Positions 17,820 through 26,541 are shown, counted from the first letter of the stretch. The stretch: DNA of 64,000 nt from JASHUC01 sp035523875 (GCA_035523875.1 DATKPY010000029.1:100348-164347), one strand, 5' to 3'. The notes: generated by a model from the sequence alone, not told the origin. Program-made: numbers and translations.

Positions 17820-18392
17820 GTGAAAGTCCAATCGCTCTGGGTCGGTGCAGCACTAGGCCTGCTCGCGGGCACGGCCCTGGCCGCGCAGTGCCGCGGGGTC
17901 GGTTTTCCTGCGACGGTGACGGTTGCGGGCACGACCTTGCGGCTCAATGGCCTGGGCGTGCGCAAGGCCACCTTCCTCAAGATCAACGTGTACGTGGCGG
18001 GGCTCTACGTTGCGCATCCAACGCACGATGCGCGTGCGCTCCTTGCCGCGGACGGACCGAGCGAGCTCGTGCTCAAGTTCGTGCGCGGCGTCGGCGCACG
18101 CGACATCCGCGACGGTTTCTCGGAAGGATTCGCGAAGAGCGCGGGCGCGGCGCATACGGCGCTCGCCGCGCGCATCGCCGAGCTCGAAGGCTGGCTCGGG
18201 GATATCAGTACGGGCGGAGCGATGACCTTCGTGCACATCCCCGACGCGGGCGTCGAGGTGAGCATCGACGGTCGGGCGAAGGGTGTGATCCCCGGCGAGG
18301 ATTTTGCGCGGGCGCTCATGGCGATCTGGATCGGTGCGGTGCCACCCAACCCGGAGCTCAAGAGAGGACTCCTCGGCGGCGACTGCAGCTGA
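17820..18392 (+). CDS. secreted chalcone isomerase-like protein
   Basis: 190 aa from GTG 17820 behind GAGAGGAG. The signal peptide ends near ALAAQC (about 22). The body matches the chalcone-isomerase-like fold (PF16036 type): GTTLRLNGLGVRKATFLKINVYVAGLYV, LVLKFVRGVGARDIRDGFSEGF and the GVIPGEDFARALMAIWIGAVPPN end. Bacterial members do not make flavonoids; ligand and function are unknown, with fatty acid binding proposed for relatives. Confidence 0.82.
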   Translation: MKVQSLWVGAALGLLAGTALAAQCRGVGFPATVTVAGTTLRLNGLGVRKATFLKINVYVAGLYVAHPTHDARALLAADGPSELVLKFVRGVGARDIRDGFSEGFAKSAGAAHTALAARIAELEGWLGDISTGGAMTFVHIPDAGVEVSIDGRAKGVIPGEDFARALMAIWIGAVPPNPELKRGLLGGDCS

Positions 18393-18442
18393 GGGGAGCC
18401 GTGTCCGCCCCATCCCGGCGGGAGGAGCGCCCTGAGCGCGGC

Positions 18443-20491
18443 CTAGGGCGGGCTCTGCGGCGCCTCGCCGGCCGCCTCGTGCACGAACTCAACGCCGTTT
18501 GGCGTGCCGAGGCCCGTGACCGCATCCCATCCCGGAGTCACCCGCAGCGAGGAGTCCGTGCCGAAGGTGAGAACGAACCAGCGCGTGGTGACGTTGCTGT
18601 CGAACAGGGCGCTGTAGAAGGACTCACCGCCGCTCAACGGCTGCGCGAGGTCACGCGCAGACTCCACTTGCAGCTTCGGCCGGGTGCTCGAGAGGATGAA
18701 TCCCGCCGGATTGCTGGGCGAGCTCACGGGCAGCACGTCGGTGAGCGCCCGCGAACTCAAGCCATAGAGCGTGTAGGTGGCGGTGCCGAGGAGCTGCTCG
18801 GCCTGCTCATTGGCGAGGGTCCACAGGGCCGTGAACATTGGCGAGGCGACGCTGGTGCCGCCCACCACGCCGACGAGGAAGTTGTGACCACTGTCGTCGG
18901 CGGAGACGATGGCCTCAACGCCGGTGTAGGGGTCGCCGACCCAGGAGACATCCGGCAGCAGGCGCTTGGGGCCCGCAAGGCGGCGCTGGAACGGGGGCTT
19001 GTGGAACACGCCGCTCTCACCGCCCCCGGCGCCGTAGAGGAATCCTTCCTGCAGGGGTGGCACGAGCGGCGGATTACCGAGGGCGGTGGTGTCGGCGATG
19101 CGCGTGATGTTGGCGCCCCACCCGGTCTGCATGGCGATCGAGCCGTCCTTGTGCAACCCCACGCTCACCCCGCCGAGCGCGGTCGCCCAAGGGGAGCTCG
19201 CCGGGTACTCGACATCCGAGTAGCCGAGCGCGGCGACGTAGTCCCCGGCGTCCCCTGAGGAGTAGTCGACCGAGATGCCCCGGGCGGCCGCGAGCTTGTT
19301 CGCCTGCTCGAACGCGGCGAACGTGGCCGCATCCTGCTCGGACTCCGGCCAGCCGAAGCTGCCGCTGATTGCGACGACGCCGGGGAGGGAGGCTGCCAGA
19401 GCGACCGCATTCGCGAGGTTTTGCGTCGTCTCATCGGGGGAGACGACGACGACGATGCCGGCACCCGGGGCGATGGAGTGCACCCATTCCACATCGAGGG
19501 AGGTCTCATCGGCCCAGCCCGACAGCGTGGTGTCGGAATCGTACGGCGCCGCACTCGGCGTGCCGATGACCGTGATGTTGGGGGCGGGCAGTCCATAGAC
19601 GGCGGAGAACTCCGCCGCATCCGTCTGAATCGTGCTGGAGCCATACGCCTCGATCACCGCAATGGTCTCGCCGGTGCCGTCGATGCCGTTCTGATAGAGG
19701 GGGCTCAGATGGTAGGCGGTCCAGATATCGCTCGGCTGGTAGCCGCAGGGCGCCCAGGTGCCGGGCGTCGTGTTGCTGATGCTCTGCCCGAAGCGATTGC
19801 CGAAATAAACCGCGGTGGCCGTAGCGGAATGGAACGTCACCTGCACGGGCGGGAGAAAGCACTGCGCGGAGTAGAAGAGCCCGTCTGCGACCTGTCCCAG
19901 CGGAACGGACTGAAACGCTCCGCTCGTCGCCGGCTGCGCGAATGCGAGATGCGGCCTCATCAGGTGCTGAGCGAGCCCGCTCACCGCGCTCACGGACGCT
20001 GCGAGCTCACCGGGGAGCTTGGGGTCGGTGGTGTTGGCGCGCACGATGAGGCCATCGACGCGGAACAGATCGATCGACACGTCGAACGCCGACTCGATGT
20101 CGCCGATGGCTCCGCGGGCGGCGAGCGTGCCGGGCGCGCTCGAGACGGGCTCGAGATGATGGTTTCCGAGAAAGCGCTTGAGGCTCTGCTCGTCGGCGGG
20201 CTGTGGGGCGAGCAGCGCAGCGAGCTCCGCGCTCGTCAACCACTGGTGAAACGTTGGGGATTGCGGATCGTAGAGGCCCGCGAGCGCCCGATCGAGCCCC
20301 TGCTCGGTCTTCAGGTGCAGCGAGACGGTGATGACCTCGTGCGGATCCGCCGGTCCAAGGTCGGCAGCGCGCCCGACGTACCACGGTGTGTGATTGGACA
20401 GCGGCGTGCGGGACTGCGCCCATGCGTGACCGCCCGATGCGGCAACCGCGAGGAGGCTCACGGCCACGGTGAGTCGAAGCGGCCCGCGCAT
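18443..20491 (-). CDS. secreted S53-family serine-carboxyl peptidase (pseudomonalisin-like)
   Basis: 682 aa from ATG at 20491 behind GGGGAG. A signal peptide (1-25, ending AWAQ) precedes an inhibitory prodomain (about 40-190, DPQSPTFHQWLTSAEL...). The sedolisin catalytic domain then starts near YQPSDIWTAYHL. Catalytic Glu329 and Asp333 (DETSLDVEWVHSIAPGA), oxyanion Asp414 (SSGDAG) and nucleophile Ser547 (GGTSVASPMF) are intact, and GWDAVTGLGTPNG near the C-terminus supplies the Ca2+ site. Such enzymes act as secreted acid endopeptidases that self-activate. It is the only gene in its transcription unit. Confidence 0.93.
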   Translation of the reverse strand: MRGPLRLTVAVSLLAVAASGGHAWAQSRTPLSNHTPWYVGRAADLGPADPHEVITVSLHLKTEQGLDRALAGLYDPQSPTFHQWLTSAELAALLAPQPADEQSLKRFLGNHHLEPVSSAPGTLAARGAIGDIESAFDVSIDLFRVDGLIVRANTTDPKLPGELAASVSAVSGLAQHLMRPHLAFAQPATSGAFQSVPLGQVADGLFYSAQCFLPPVQVTFHSATATAVYFGNRFGQSISNTTPGTWAPCGYQPSDIWTAYHLSPLYQNGIDGTGETIAVIEAYGSSTIQTDAAEFSAVYGLPAPNITVIGTPSAAPYDSDTTLSGWADETSLDVEWVHSIAPGAGIVVVVSPDETTQNLANAVALAASLPGVVAISGSFGWPESEQDAATFAAFEQANKLAAARGISVDYSSGDAGDYVAALGYSDVEYPASSPWATALGGVSVGLHKDGSIAMQTGWGANITRIADTTALGNPPLVPPLQEGFLYGAGGGESGVFHKPPFQRRLAGPKRLLPDVSWVGDPYTGVEAIVSADDSGHNFLVGVVGGTSVASPMFTALWTLANEQAEQLLGTATYTLYGLSSRALTDVLPVSSPSNPAGFILSSTRPKLQVESARDLAQPLSGGESFYSALFDSNVTTRWFVLTFGTDSSLRVTPGWDAVTGLGTPNGVEFVHEAAGEAPQSPP

Positions 20492-20570
20492 GGTGCTCTC
20501 CCCTGACGTTGTTATGCGCGGCCGGCTCGGGCACGCCGCGCGTCCGCGCCGTTGCGAGCGCGGGCGCAGC

Positions 20571-20601
20571 AGAATATGCAGCGCACCGCAGCGAACGTCA
20601 A
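20571..20601 (-). promoter_or_regulatory. candidate promoter of the S53 peptidase gene
   Basis: Read on the minus strand, TTGACG (20601-20596) is followed after 19 bases by TATTCT (20576-20571). The start codon is 80 bp further downstream. The spacing is longer than ideal and the call rests on sequence only. Confidence 0.3.
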
Positions 20602-20820
20602 ACCGGTATCGGAGATCGTGTCCGCGAGAATCGCCACTGGCCTCGCCGGCCGAGGGGGGTCGGCCGTCCCGGTGTCAGCCGGAATGAGGGGGTCAATCCG
20701 AAGAGCCAATCGTTCCGGGTAAACGAAGCCAGTGGCGGAAAAGGGTCGCGGAATGCCTCGACCCCGATAGCATCGCCGCACGGCGTCGCCCGAGCCATCG
20801 GGCAAGCGAGCGAGGTGCTC

Positions 20821-20860
20821 TGGCCCGTAGGGGCCATGCGCATCTCTCCCCTTGGAGAGA
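20821..20860 (-). terminator. tandem hairpins after the SYLF gene
   Basis: Read in the direction of the SYLF gene, a stem TCTCTCC/GGAGAGA with a 4-base loop (20860-20843) starts one base after the stop codon. A second stem TGGCCC/GGGCCA with a 4-base loop follows at 20836-20821. Neither has a T-run. Together they probably block or process the operon transcript. Confidence 0.4.
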
Positions 20861-20861
20861 G

Positions 20862-21578
20862 TCACTCGTTGGTTGCGACCCGTGCGTCGAGCACTGCCCG
20901 CAAGCGCGCGCTGCCGCGGTTGCCTACCGCGCCGGCCAGAATCTCCCCGGTGCTCGCCAGGCGTTGGTAGTAGGCCTCGTCGAGCACGCGGTCCGCGCTC
21001 AGAGCGGTCGCGCCGAGCGCGCCGCCTGCCAGCAGGTCCGGCCTCGCCGCCCACACCAGGACATCGGCAGGCGCCGCGGGGGACACGGACACCTGATCGC
21101 CTGAGACTGCCTTGAGCGTGAGCCTGGTAGCCGCGCCGAGCCGCCAGTTGCTCGAGCGCTCCCGGAACTCGCCCGCCGCCCGCCCCGTCATGAGGAAGAG
21201 CGCGAGCGGGCCGCCATCTCCGTTCGCCGGCAGCGTGAGGGCGAGGCCGCCGAGCGTGTAGAAGGCGGGCGCGCTCCAGCTGCCATGGCGCCGGACGAGC
21301 AGCACGCCGGCGCCGCCCTGGCCGCCTGAAATCCAGCCGACGCGCGCGTAATCGGGCACGAGCAGCACGCCCACCGCCCTCATCAGCAACGCCGCGGTCG
21401 AGCGATCGTGCTCGAGGCGGGCCGCCAGGGCGACTGCGCGATCCACGCGGCTTTGCGCATCGGCGGCCGCGGAGTTGAGTTGCGCGGGCGAGGGAGTCTG
21501 GGCCGCGGCGACGAGCGCGGCACCGCCGAGGAGTGCGGCAGGGACCCTCCGCAGGAGCCCGCGCAGGATGGGACCCAT
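20862..21578 (-). CDS. secreted SYLF-domain (Ysc84-like) lipid-binding protein
   Basis: 238 aa from ATG at 21578. A signal sequence (about 1-26, ALLGGAALVAAAQT) is followed by the SYLF block: VGVLLVPDYARVGWISGGQGGAGVLLVRRHGSWSAPAFYTLGGLALTL and a VWAARPDLLAGGALGAT segment. SYLF domains bind phosphoinositides or actin in eukaryotes; bacterial ones are exported with unknown roles. It is the third gene of a minus-strand operon, 4 bp after the DUF6491 gene. Confidence 0.82.
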   Translation of the reverse strand: MGPILRGLLRRVPAALLGGAALVAAAQTPSPAQLNSAAADAQSRVDRAVALAARLEHDRSTAALLMRAVGVLLVPDYARVGWISGGQGGAGVLLVRRHGSWSAPAFYTLGGLALTLPANGDGGPLALFLMTGRAAGEFRERSSNWRLGAATRLTLKAVSGDQVSVSPAAPADVLVWAARPDLLAGGALGATALSADRVLDEAYYQRLASTGEILAGAVGNRGSARLRAVLDARVATNE

Positions 21579-21582
21579 CCGA

Positions 21583-21999
21583 CTAGGGCCTCGCGCGCTT
21601 GGGGAGGCGCGCCGCAGCGCTCCTCGACAGCACGCGCATTGACTTCACGATGCAGCGCTGCGGACCGGCGAGGCCGTAGCGCACCTCGATGTCCCAGTCG
21701 ATCGCTCTGCAGACCAGATTGGTCGAATCGAATCGGGTGACGAGATGGGCGTCCGGGAACAGCAGGGTGGGACAGCTGCCGGCGAGGTCGAGCCGGAAGA
21801 AGCGATCGGGAAACACACGGATATAGAGCGTCTTCGCATCCGGTGCCTTCCAGCTCGCGAAATCCCCGGGCCGAAAGCAGGTGGATGCGGTATCGGGGTG
21901 GGCCGCGAGCGCCTGCGGCGCTACCGAGCCTGCGCACACGAGCGCCGCGCTCCAGAGGAGGATGCACCGACCGAGCGACATCGCGTACGACTTTATCAC
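21583..21999 (-). CDS. secreted DUF6491 protein
   Basis: 138 aa from GTG at 21999; this GTG overlaps the previous stop as GTGA, favouring it over the ATG at 21981. The signal peptide ends near PQALA (about 32). The family signature is clear: CFRPGDFASWKAPDAKTLYIRV, RFFRLDLAGSCP, HLVTRFDSTNLVC, WDIEVRYG...CIV and the C-terminal AARLPKRARP. The three Cys suggest an oxidised periplasmic protein. Function is unknown; the family is most frequent in Xanthomonadales/Nevskiales relatives. Confidence 0.82.
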   Translation of the reverse strand: MIKSYAMSLGRCILLWSAALVCAGSVAPQALAAHPDTASTCFRPGDFASWKAPDAKTLYIRVFPDRFFRLDLAGSCPTLLFPDAHLVTRFDSTNLVCRAIDWDIEVRYGLAGPQRCIVKSMRVLSRSAAARLPKRARP

Positions 22000-23120
22000 G
22001 AGCCGCGTCGCGCGTGAGGCTGGTGCGCCGCGCCGCCTGCTGCGGTGGTGAGCTGGCGCTCGAGCGCGGCCTTGCCCGCAAGTCGGGCCAGCTCCGCGAG
22101 CCGGCGGGCGTGCTCCGGGGAGGCCGGCCGGTAGCCCGCGTGCGAAGCGAGCCGGTGCGCCAGCACCTCGAGCGCCATGCCGTTCTCCCGGCGCGTGAGC
22201 AGCTGCGCGAGATAATCATCCGCGAGCAGATCGGCGACCCTCGGATCGTCCCACATCGAGGCGGCCTCGAGCAGCGCTGCGTATTCGCGCCACGCGTGAC
22301 CGCCGCGGCCATGCGCCGCAATCCATTGCTCGAGCTCGTGCCACGCAGCGGGGATGCGTCGCAGACGCACCTGGGTATGCGCGCGGTCGAGCATGCGGTG
22401 ACGCTCGGCAAGGTGCTCCGAGCGCACCCGCTCGGCCGCGCGCTCCTCGACCGAGCGGATCTCGATGCCGAGCAGCAGGCGATGCTTGTGGATGATGCCG
22501 CCGGTGAAGGCAAAGAGGGTGAGAAAGGCGAGCTGCGAGAGCGCGATTGGCACGGCGAGCGGGGCGCTCGCGAGCCACAGGCCGTAGGCGCACGCCGTGG
22601 CCGCAAGCAGCGCAAGCACCAGTGCGAAGTAGTCACGCCCCAGACCGCGCATGAACGCGTGCAGCGCCCGCGGTGAGAGCGCATGGAGCGGGCTGTGACT
22701 CACGGCGAGCAGAGCGATGTGGGCCGGGAGGAGCGCAATCAGCAGGAGCGCGGAGGCCACGAGCACGGGAGTGCCGCCGAGTGAGCGTAAGTAGAGCACG
22801 AGCGCGACCCCGATGAGCAGGAGCAGGAGCTGCGCGAGCGGCCGCAGCTCATCGAGCGGGTTGCACATCTCGAGGGAGAGGACCGGAGCCTCGCGCTCGC
22901 CGGCGATCGCCGCATCGAGCAGCACGAAGCAGTACTTGAAGAAGCAGAACACGAGGATCACCGCGAGCGGGATGCCGAACAGTCCGAGCTGCGCGGCGAG
23001 GACGAGCGCGATCGTGAACGTGCCGGCGAGCAGCAGGGGGGCGGCCTGAAGGGCCAATCGCAGGTAGCGCAGCACCGAAGACCTCGCGCCGCGGGTGTCA
23101 CGGCACCCACGATGGAGCAT
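21996..23120 (-). CDS. multi-pass membrane protein of unknown function
   Basis: 374 aa from ATG at 23120 (the frame is open to a GTG at 23156). Hydrophobic helices appear at roughly 28-50, 92-125, 155-180 and 185-215. A cytoplasmic-looking helical C-terminus with repeated AHRL/ARRLAEL segments follows, which may be TPR-like (YAALLEAASMWDDPRVADLLADD). I do not recognise the family. It is the first gene of the operon with DUF6491 and SYLF and is translationally coupled to the former, so a joint envelope role is likely. Confidence 0.7.
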   Translation of the reverse strand: MLHRGCRDTRGARSSVLRYLRLALQAAPLLLAGTFTIALVLAAQLGLFGIPLAVILVFCFFKYCFVLLDAAIAGEREAPVLSLEMCNPLDELRPLAQLLLLLIGVALVLYLRSLGGTPVLVASALLLIALLPAHIALLAVSHSPLHALSPRALHAFMRGLGRDYFALVLALLAATACAYGLWLASAPLAVPIALSQLAFLTLFAFTGGIIHKHRLLLGIEIRSVEERAAERVRSEHLAERHRMLDRAHTQVRLRRIPAAWHELEQWIAAHGRGGHAWREYAALLEAASMWDDPRVADLLADDYLAQLLTRRENGMALEVLAHRLASHAGYRPASPEHARRLAELARLAGKAALERQLTTAAGGAAHQPHARRGS

Positions 23121-23199
23121 AGTCTCGTGGTTTCGCGAGCGTGAGGAACCGTGCACGCCTGTGAGGTGCCAGCGCCTCGATATGTCACCCGGCTGCCAC

Positions 23200-23205
23200 T
23201 ACAAT
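23200..23205 (+). promoter_or_regulatory. candidate -10 element ahead of the dioxygenase gene
   Basis: TACAAT (5/6 to consensus) lies 132 bp before the dioxygenase ATG in the 216-bp divergent gap. No convincing -35 sits at the right distance, so it may need an activator. A GC-rich hairpin (CCCCGC, 4-base loop, GCGGGG) lies between it and the gene. Confidence 0.3.
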
Positions 23206-23336
23206 TTGCCCGCCGGTCAAAATGGGCGCTGGAGCCGTGCGCCCCCCTGGAACCCCCCCGCGAGCGCGGGGTCATGTGGGATAGGGGGGATCCGGCAAGG
23301 TGAGCTCGGCCGCGGGTACGCAAGAGCGAGGATGAC

Positions 23337-24284
23337 ATGAGCCTGACAATCAAGCCGATACTGCCGCGCTTCGGCGCGGAGGTCTCCGGCGTCGACATCA
23401 CCCGACCGCTCGATGAGGCCACGCGCCGGGCAATCCGCGACGCGCAGAACACCTGGGGGATCACCGTGTGGCGCGACACGGGCCTCGACGATGAGACGCA
23501 CATCGCCTTCAGCCGCATCTTCGGCCACATCGAGCTCGCGCCCCGGATGCAGGGCCGGCCGTACCGGCATCGACACCGCGAGATCTTCGACGCGAGCAAC
23601 CTCGATGCGGAGGGCAACATCATCCAGGATGAGCTGCTGCGGCTGCACAAGCGCGGCGACCGGCTCTGGCACACCGATTCCTCGTTCATGGACATTCGCT
23701 CGGCACAGTCGCTGCTCCTCTGCCATGAGGCACCGCCGGTGGGCGGTGAGACCTGGTTCGCCGACACGCGCAGCGCCTACGCGGATCTGCCGCAGGCGAT
23801 GAAGGACCGGATCGAGGGACTCAAGGTGCGACACTCGCTGTGGTGGTCGCGCAGCCGCGCCGGCTATCCGCTCACGGAGGAGGAGATCGACGCGCGGCCG
23901 CACGCTGTCCATTCCCTGGTGCACGTGCACGAGGGCTCGGGCCGTAAGGCGCTCTACGTCGCCGCCCATGCGCGGGATATCCTTGGAATGCCGCGCGATG
24001 AAGGTCGCGCGCTGCTGCGCGAGCTCATCGAGTTCGCGACTCAGCCGCAGTACGTCTTCAACGTCACGTACCGGCGTGGCGACATGAGCATCTGGGACAA
24101 CCTCTGCAGCATGCATCGCGGTGGGGATTTCGAGGATCTCACTCACCGGCGCGACATGCGGCGCACGACCATTCGCGAGGGCGCCGCGCCGGTGCAGCCG
24201 GACGATCCCTTCACCGACCTGTTCGTGGCATCCGGCGCGACTGCATTCAATCGCCCGCCGGCTCACCGAGGTGGCGGCTCGTGA
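23337..24284 (+). CDS. TauD/TfdA-family Fe(II)/2-oxoglutarate dioxygenase
   Basis: 315 aa from ATG 23337. The facial triad is visible as His112-x-Asp114 (RLWHTDSSF) and distal His260 (LCSMHRGGDF), with the 2-oxoglutarate-binding Arg in RRDMRRTTI downstream. The N-terminus (PRFGAEVSGVDITRPLD) and GGETWFADTRSAYADLP are typical of the TfdA branch acting on aryloxyacetates, alpha-ketoglutarate-cleavable carboxylates and related compounds. The substrate cannot be named. The downstream SDR overlaps it by GTGA, which suggests a two-step oxidation in one pathway. Confidence 0.9.
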   Translation: MSLTIKPILPRFGAEVSGVDITRPLDEATRRAIRDAQNTWGITVWRDTGLDDETHIAFSRIFGHIELAPRMQGRPYRHRHREIFDASNLDAEGNIIQDELLRLHKRGDRLWHTDSSFMDIRSAQSLLLCHEAPPVGGETWFADTRSAYADLPQAMKDRIEGLKVRHSLWWSRSRAGYPLTEEEIDARPHAVHSLVHVHEGSGRKALYVAAHARDILGMPRDEGRALLRELIEFATQPQYVFNVTYRRGDMSIWDNLCSMHRGGDFEDLTHRRDMRRTTIREGAAPVQPDDPFTDLFVASGATAFNRPPAHRGGGS

Positions 24285-25225
24285 AGGAGGTCGAGGGCCG
24301 AGTCGCATTCATCACCGGCGGGGCGAGCGGCATGGGCCTCGGCATGGCCAAGGCATTCGCGCGCCACGGAATGAAGGTGGTGATCGCCGATGTGCGGCCC
24401 GCTGCGCTCGAGGAGGCCATGGGGCATTTTCGCCGCACCGGCGAGCCCGTGCATCCGGTGAGCCTCGATGTGACGGACCGCGCCGCGTACGCGCGCGCCG
24501 CGGACGAGGCCGAGCGGAAGTTCGGCAGGATCCACGTCCTCATCAACAATGCCGGGGTCGGCCCCGCCGGGCCGATGCAGAGCGCGACCTTCGAGGACTG
24601 GGACTTCTGCCTGGGCGTCAATGTGGGCGGCGTCGTCAACGGGCTGGTGACGGTGCTGCCGCGGATCCTCGCGCACGGCGAGGACGGACACGTGGTTTCA
24701 ACCTCCTCGACGGGTGGATTCTCGGCAGTGGGCGGGGCCGGGCTCTATTGCACCTCGAAGTTTGCGGTTGCCGGGATGATGGAATCGCTCGCGAGCGATC
24801 TAAAGGGTACGCGCGTCGGTGCCTCGGTCTTCTTTCCGGGCCCGGTGACCACCAACCTCGCCCAGTCGACTCAGGCCGTGCGCCCGGAGCACCTGAAAAG
24901 CACGCACGCGCCGCCGCCGCGCCCACGGCCGCCGCCCGCCGGATCGGGCGCGCCGCTCAACTTCGCCGAGATCTTCATGGATCCGCTCGAGGTGGGTGAG
25001 CGGGTGCTCAATGGCATTCGCCGGGGCGACCTCTTCATCATGACGCATCCGGAGTTCCGCGCCGGACTCGTTGCCCGCAGCGATGCGCTGGTGCGCGCGC
25101 TGCCCGAGGAGCCGATCAACGTGCGCCGCCGGGAGGCGCTCAAGGTGTTCGGCACGCTCCTCTACAACCCCATTTATGACTCGCAGCACCCGGTGCGGCC
25201 TCCGGAGGGCTTTCCTGCGCGGTAA
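24281..25225 (+). CDS. short-chain dehydrogenase/reductase
   Basis: 314 aa from GTG 24281, overlapping the dioxygenase stop by 4 bp. It has the classical SDR set: cofactor loop TGGASGMGLG (about 13-22), Asp at the end of beta-2 (IADVRP, suggesting NAD preference), NNAGVG, catalytic Ser in STSSTGG and YCTSK. A proline-rich insert (PPPRPRPPPAG, about 208-218) and an extended C-terminus make it longer than the usual 250 aa. It probably oxidises or reduces the product of the neighbouring dioxygenase; this is inference from coupling. Confidence 0.88.
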   Translation: MKEVEGRVAFITGGASGMGLGMAKAFARHGMKVVIADVRPAALEEAMGHFRRTGEPVHPVSLDVTDRAAYARAADEAERKFGRIHVLINNAGVGPAGPMQSATFEDWDFCLGVNVGGVVNGLVTVLPRILAHGEDGHVVSTSSTGGFSAVGGAGLYCTSKFAVAGMMESLASDLKGTRVGASVFFPGPVTTNLAQSTQAVRPEHLKSTHAPPPRPRPPPAGSGAPLNFAEIFMDPLEVGERVLNGIRRGDLFIMTHPEFRAGLVARSDALVRALPEEPINVRRREALKVFGTLLYNPIYDSQHPVRPPEGFPAR

Positions 25226-25297
25226 GCGGAGCGTGCGCTTTCGGTTCCGCGTCCGCGCGCTTAAGATTCCTCCGTTCATACCACTCCGGGGAATCCC

Positions 25298-25819
25298 ATG
25301 CCGCTTTCGCTCTACGATGCGACCGTTGCGTGCTATCGCCAGACCCTCGAGGCCGTCACGGGCCTCCTCGGCAAGGCTGAGGCGTTCTGTGCCGAGAAGA
25401 AGCTTGCGCCGGAGACGCTCATCCAGGCGCGGCTCGCCGAGGATATGCTGCCCTTTGCCTACCAGGTGAAATCGACCACGGTGCACTCGCTCGGGGCGAT
25501 CGAGGCGGTGCGCAAGGGGGTCTTCTCACCTGACATGACGCCGCCGCCGGAGAGCTTCCCCGCGCTCAAGACGCGGATCGCACAGACCGTCGAGGGCCTT
25601 GCACGCATCGAGCGCGCCGAGGTCGAATCGTTCATCGGCCGCGACATGGCGTTCGTATTCGGCGAGCGGCGCATCGAGTTCACCGCGGAGAGCTTTCTCC
25701 TGTCCTTCACGCAGCCGAACTTCTACTTCCACGCAACCACCGCCTACGACATCCTGCGAGCGAAGGGCGTGCCGATTGGCAAGCGCGACTTCATGGGCCC
25801 GTTGCGGATGAAGAAGTGA
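25298..25819 (+). CDS. DUF1993 family protein
   Basis: 173 aa. It begins PLSLYDATVACYRQTLEAVTGLLGKAE and contains RLAEDMLPFAYQVKSTTVHS and SFTQPNFYFHATTAYDILRAKGVPIGKRDFMG, the hallmark DUF1993 blocks. The fold is a DinB-like four-helix bundle; the two conserved His (VHS, FHAT) could bind metal. No enzymatic role has been shown. It is a monocistronic gene with a 72-bp gap after the SDR. Confidence 0.88.
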   Translation: MPLSLYDATVACYRQTLEAVTGLLGKAEAFCAEKKLAPETLIQARLAEDMLPFAYQVKSTTVHSLGAIEAVRKGVFSPDMTPPPESFPALKTRIAQTVEGLARIERAEVESFIGRDMAFVFGERRIEFTAESFLLSFTQPNFYFHATTAYDILRAKGVPIGKRDFMGPLRMKK

Positions 25820-25866
25820 GCCGCGCACGCCGCAATGGCGCGTAGCACACATTGCCCGGCCGCGGC

Positions 25867-26070
25867 TCAGCGCTCGCGGCTCAGCAATCGCGAGAGGTCG
25901 GCGCGCTCCTCGGTCGAGATCGGCCAGGACTCATCGCAGCTCGAGCAGTAGGCCTCGATCACCGAGCCCGAGCGCAGCAGCTCACGGAGCTCCTCGCGGG
26001 TGTAGCCGGTGAGCAGGCGCTCCTGATTGCACGCGGGACATTCGGCGGAGAAGGGTGCGGTGCTCGCCAT
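25867..26070 (-). CDS. small zinc-ribbon-like protein
   Basis: 67 aa from ATG at 26070; the frame is open to a TTG at 26106 but the ATG gives a clean N-terminus. Two CxxC pairs (AECPACNQERLL and AYCSSCDESWP) about 28 residues apart should hold one zinc, followed by a helical ADLSRLLSRER tail. It could be a nucleic-acid or protein adapter; no family name is recognised. Confidence 0.65.
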   Translation of the reverse strand: MASTAPFSAECPACNQERLLTGYTREELRELLRSGSVIEAYCSSCDESWPISTEERADLSRLLSRER

Positions 26071-26130
26071 GCCCGCAAGCAAGCCACTCGCTCGCGGTTT
26101 CGTCAAGCAGCGGCGCGCGCTGCCGAGGCG

Positions 26131-26541
26131 CTAGGCTGCGAGAGACGGCACGCGCCGCCTCAAGGCATCGAGAAACCCGGCCTGGTCGGCCGGGGAGATC
26201 ACGAGTATCCGGCCGCGCGAGTAGGCGATCTCGAGGCGATCGAGCGACAGCGCCGGACCGGAGCGGGTCGTCCGCGATGCGCGCACCGAGGAGATCTCCG
26301 CGAACCGCACGTGCCACGAGAACGGTCCGCAGTGCGCGACGAGCGCATCGCGCTCGAGCTCGTAGTACGTCGAGCAGCTGACCCACACCACGGTTGCCGC
26401 AACGAGGACCACCGTCGCGACGGGAATCCAGAGCATGCGCGTGGCGTGGCTCGGGCCGAGGAGCAATGCCGCGAGCGCGACCAGCACGCTCGCGCCTGCG
26501 ATGGCGTGGAGGCTCCCGTCCACCTTCGAAGGGAACCGCAT
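26131..26541 (-). CDS. membrane-anchored bacterial PH-like domain protein
   Basis: 136 aa from ATG at 26541. Two membrane helices (about 13-30 and 36-55) precede a beta-rich domain: TYYELERDALVAHCGPFSWHVRFAEISSVRASR...LSLDRLEIAYSRGRILVISPADQAGFLDALRRR. This matches the YyaB/bPH_4-type PH domain usually seen behind two helices. Role unknown. Confidence 0.72.
   Translation of the reverse strand: MRFPSKVDGSLHAIAGASVLVALAALLLGPSHATRMLWIPVATVVLVAATVVWVSCSTYYELERDALVAHCGPFSWHVRFAEISSVRASRTTRSGPALSLDRLEIAYSRGRILVISPADQAGFLDALRRRVPSLAA

Larger units (their letters stand above)
20492..20861. other. 370-bp intergenic stretch with promoter-like and hairpin elements
   Basis: This stretch lies upstream of the S53 peptidase and downstream of the SYLF gene, both on the minus strand. 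A minus-strand TTGACG (20596-20601) and TATTCT (20571-20576), 19 bases apart, could be the peptidase promoter. Two hairpins at 20821-20860 follow the SYLF stop. A short CGCCG/CGGCG stem lies near 20774-20785. No convincing ORF over 30 codons with family likeness or Shine-Dalgarno is seen, and it matches no riboswitch I can recall. Confidence 0.5.

Noticed and set aside
17099..19258. 719-codon open frame on the plus strand
   Set aside because: It runs antisense to the START-like and S53 peptidase genes and across the chalcone-isomerase-like gene in another frame; those are supported by family motifs and signal peptides.
20690..20800. Region resembling a riboswitch (GGTAAACGAAGCC...GGCGG)
   Set aside because: I compared it from memory with cobalamin and c-di-GMP-I consensus; the conserved B12 box and GEMM cores are absent on either strand.
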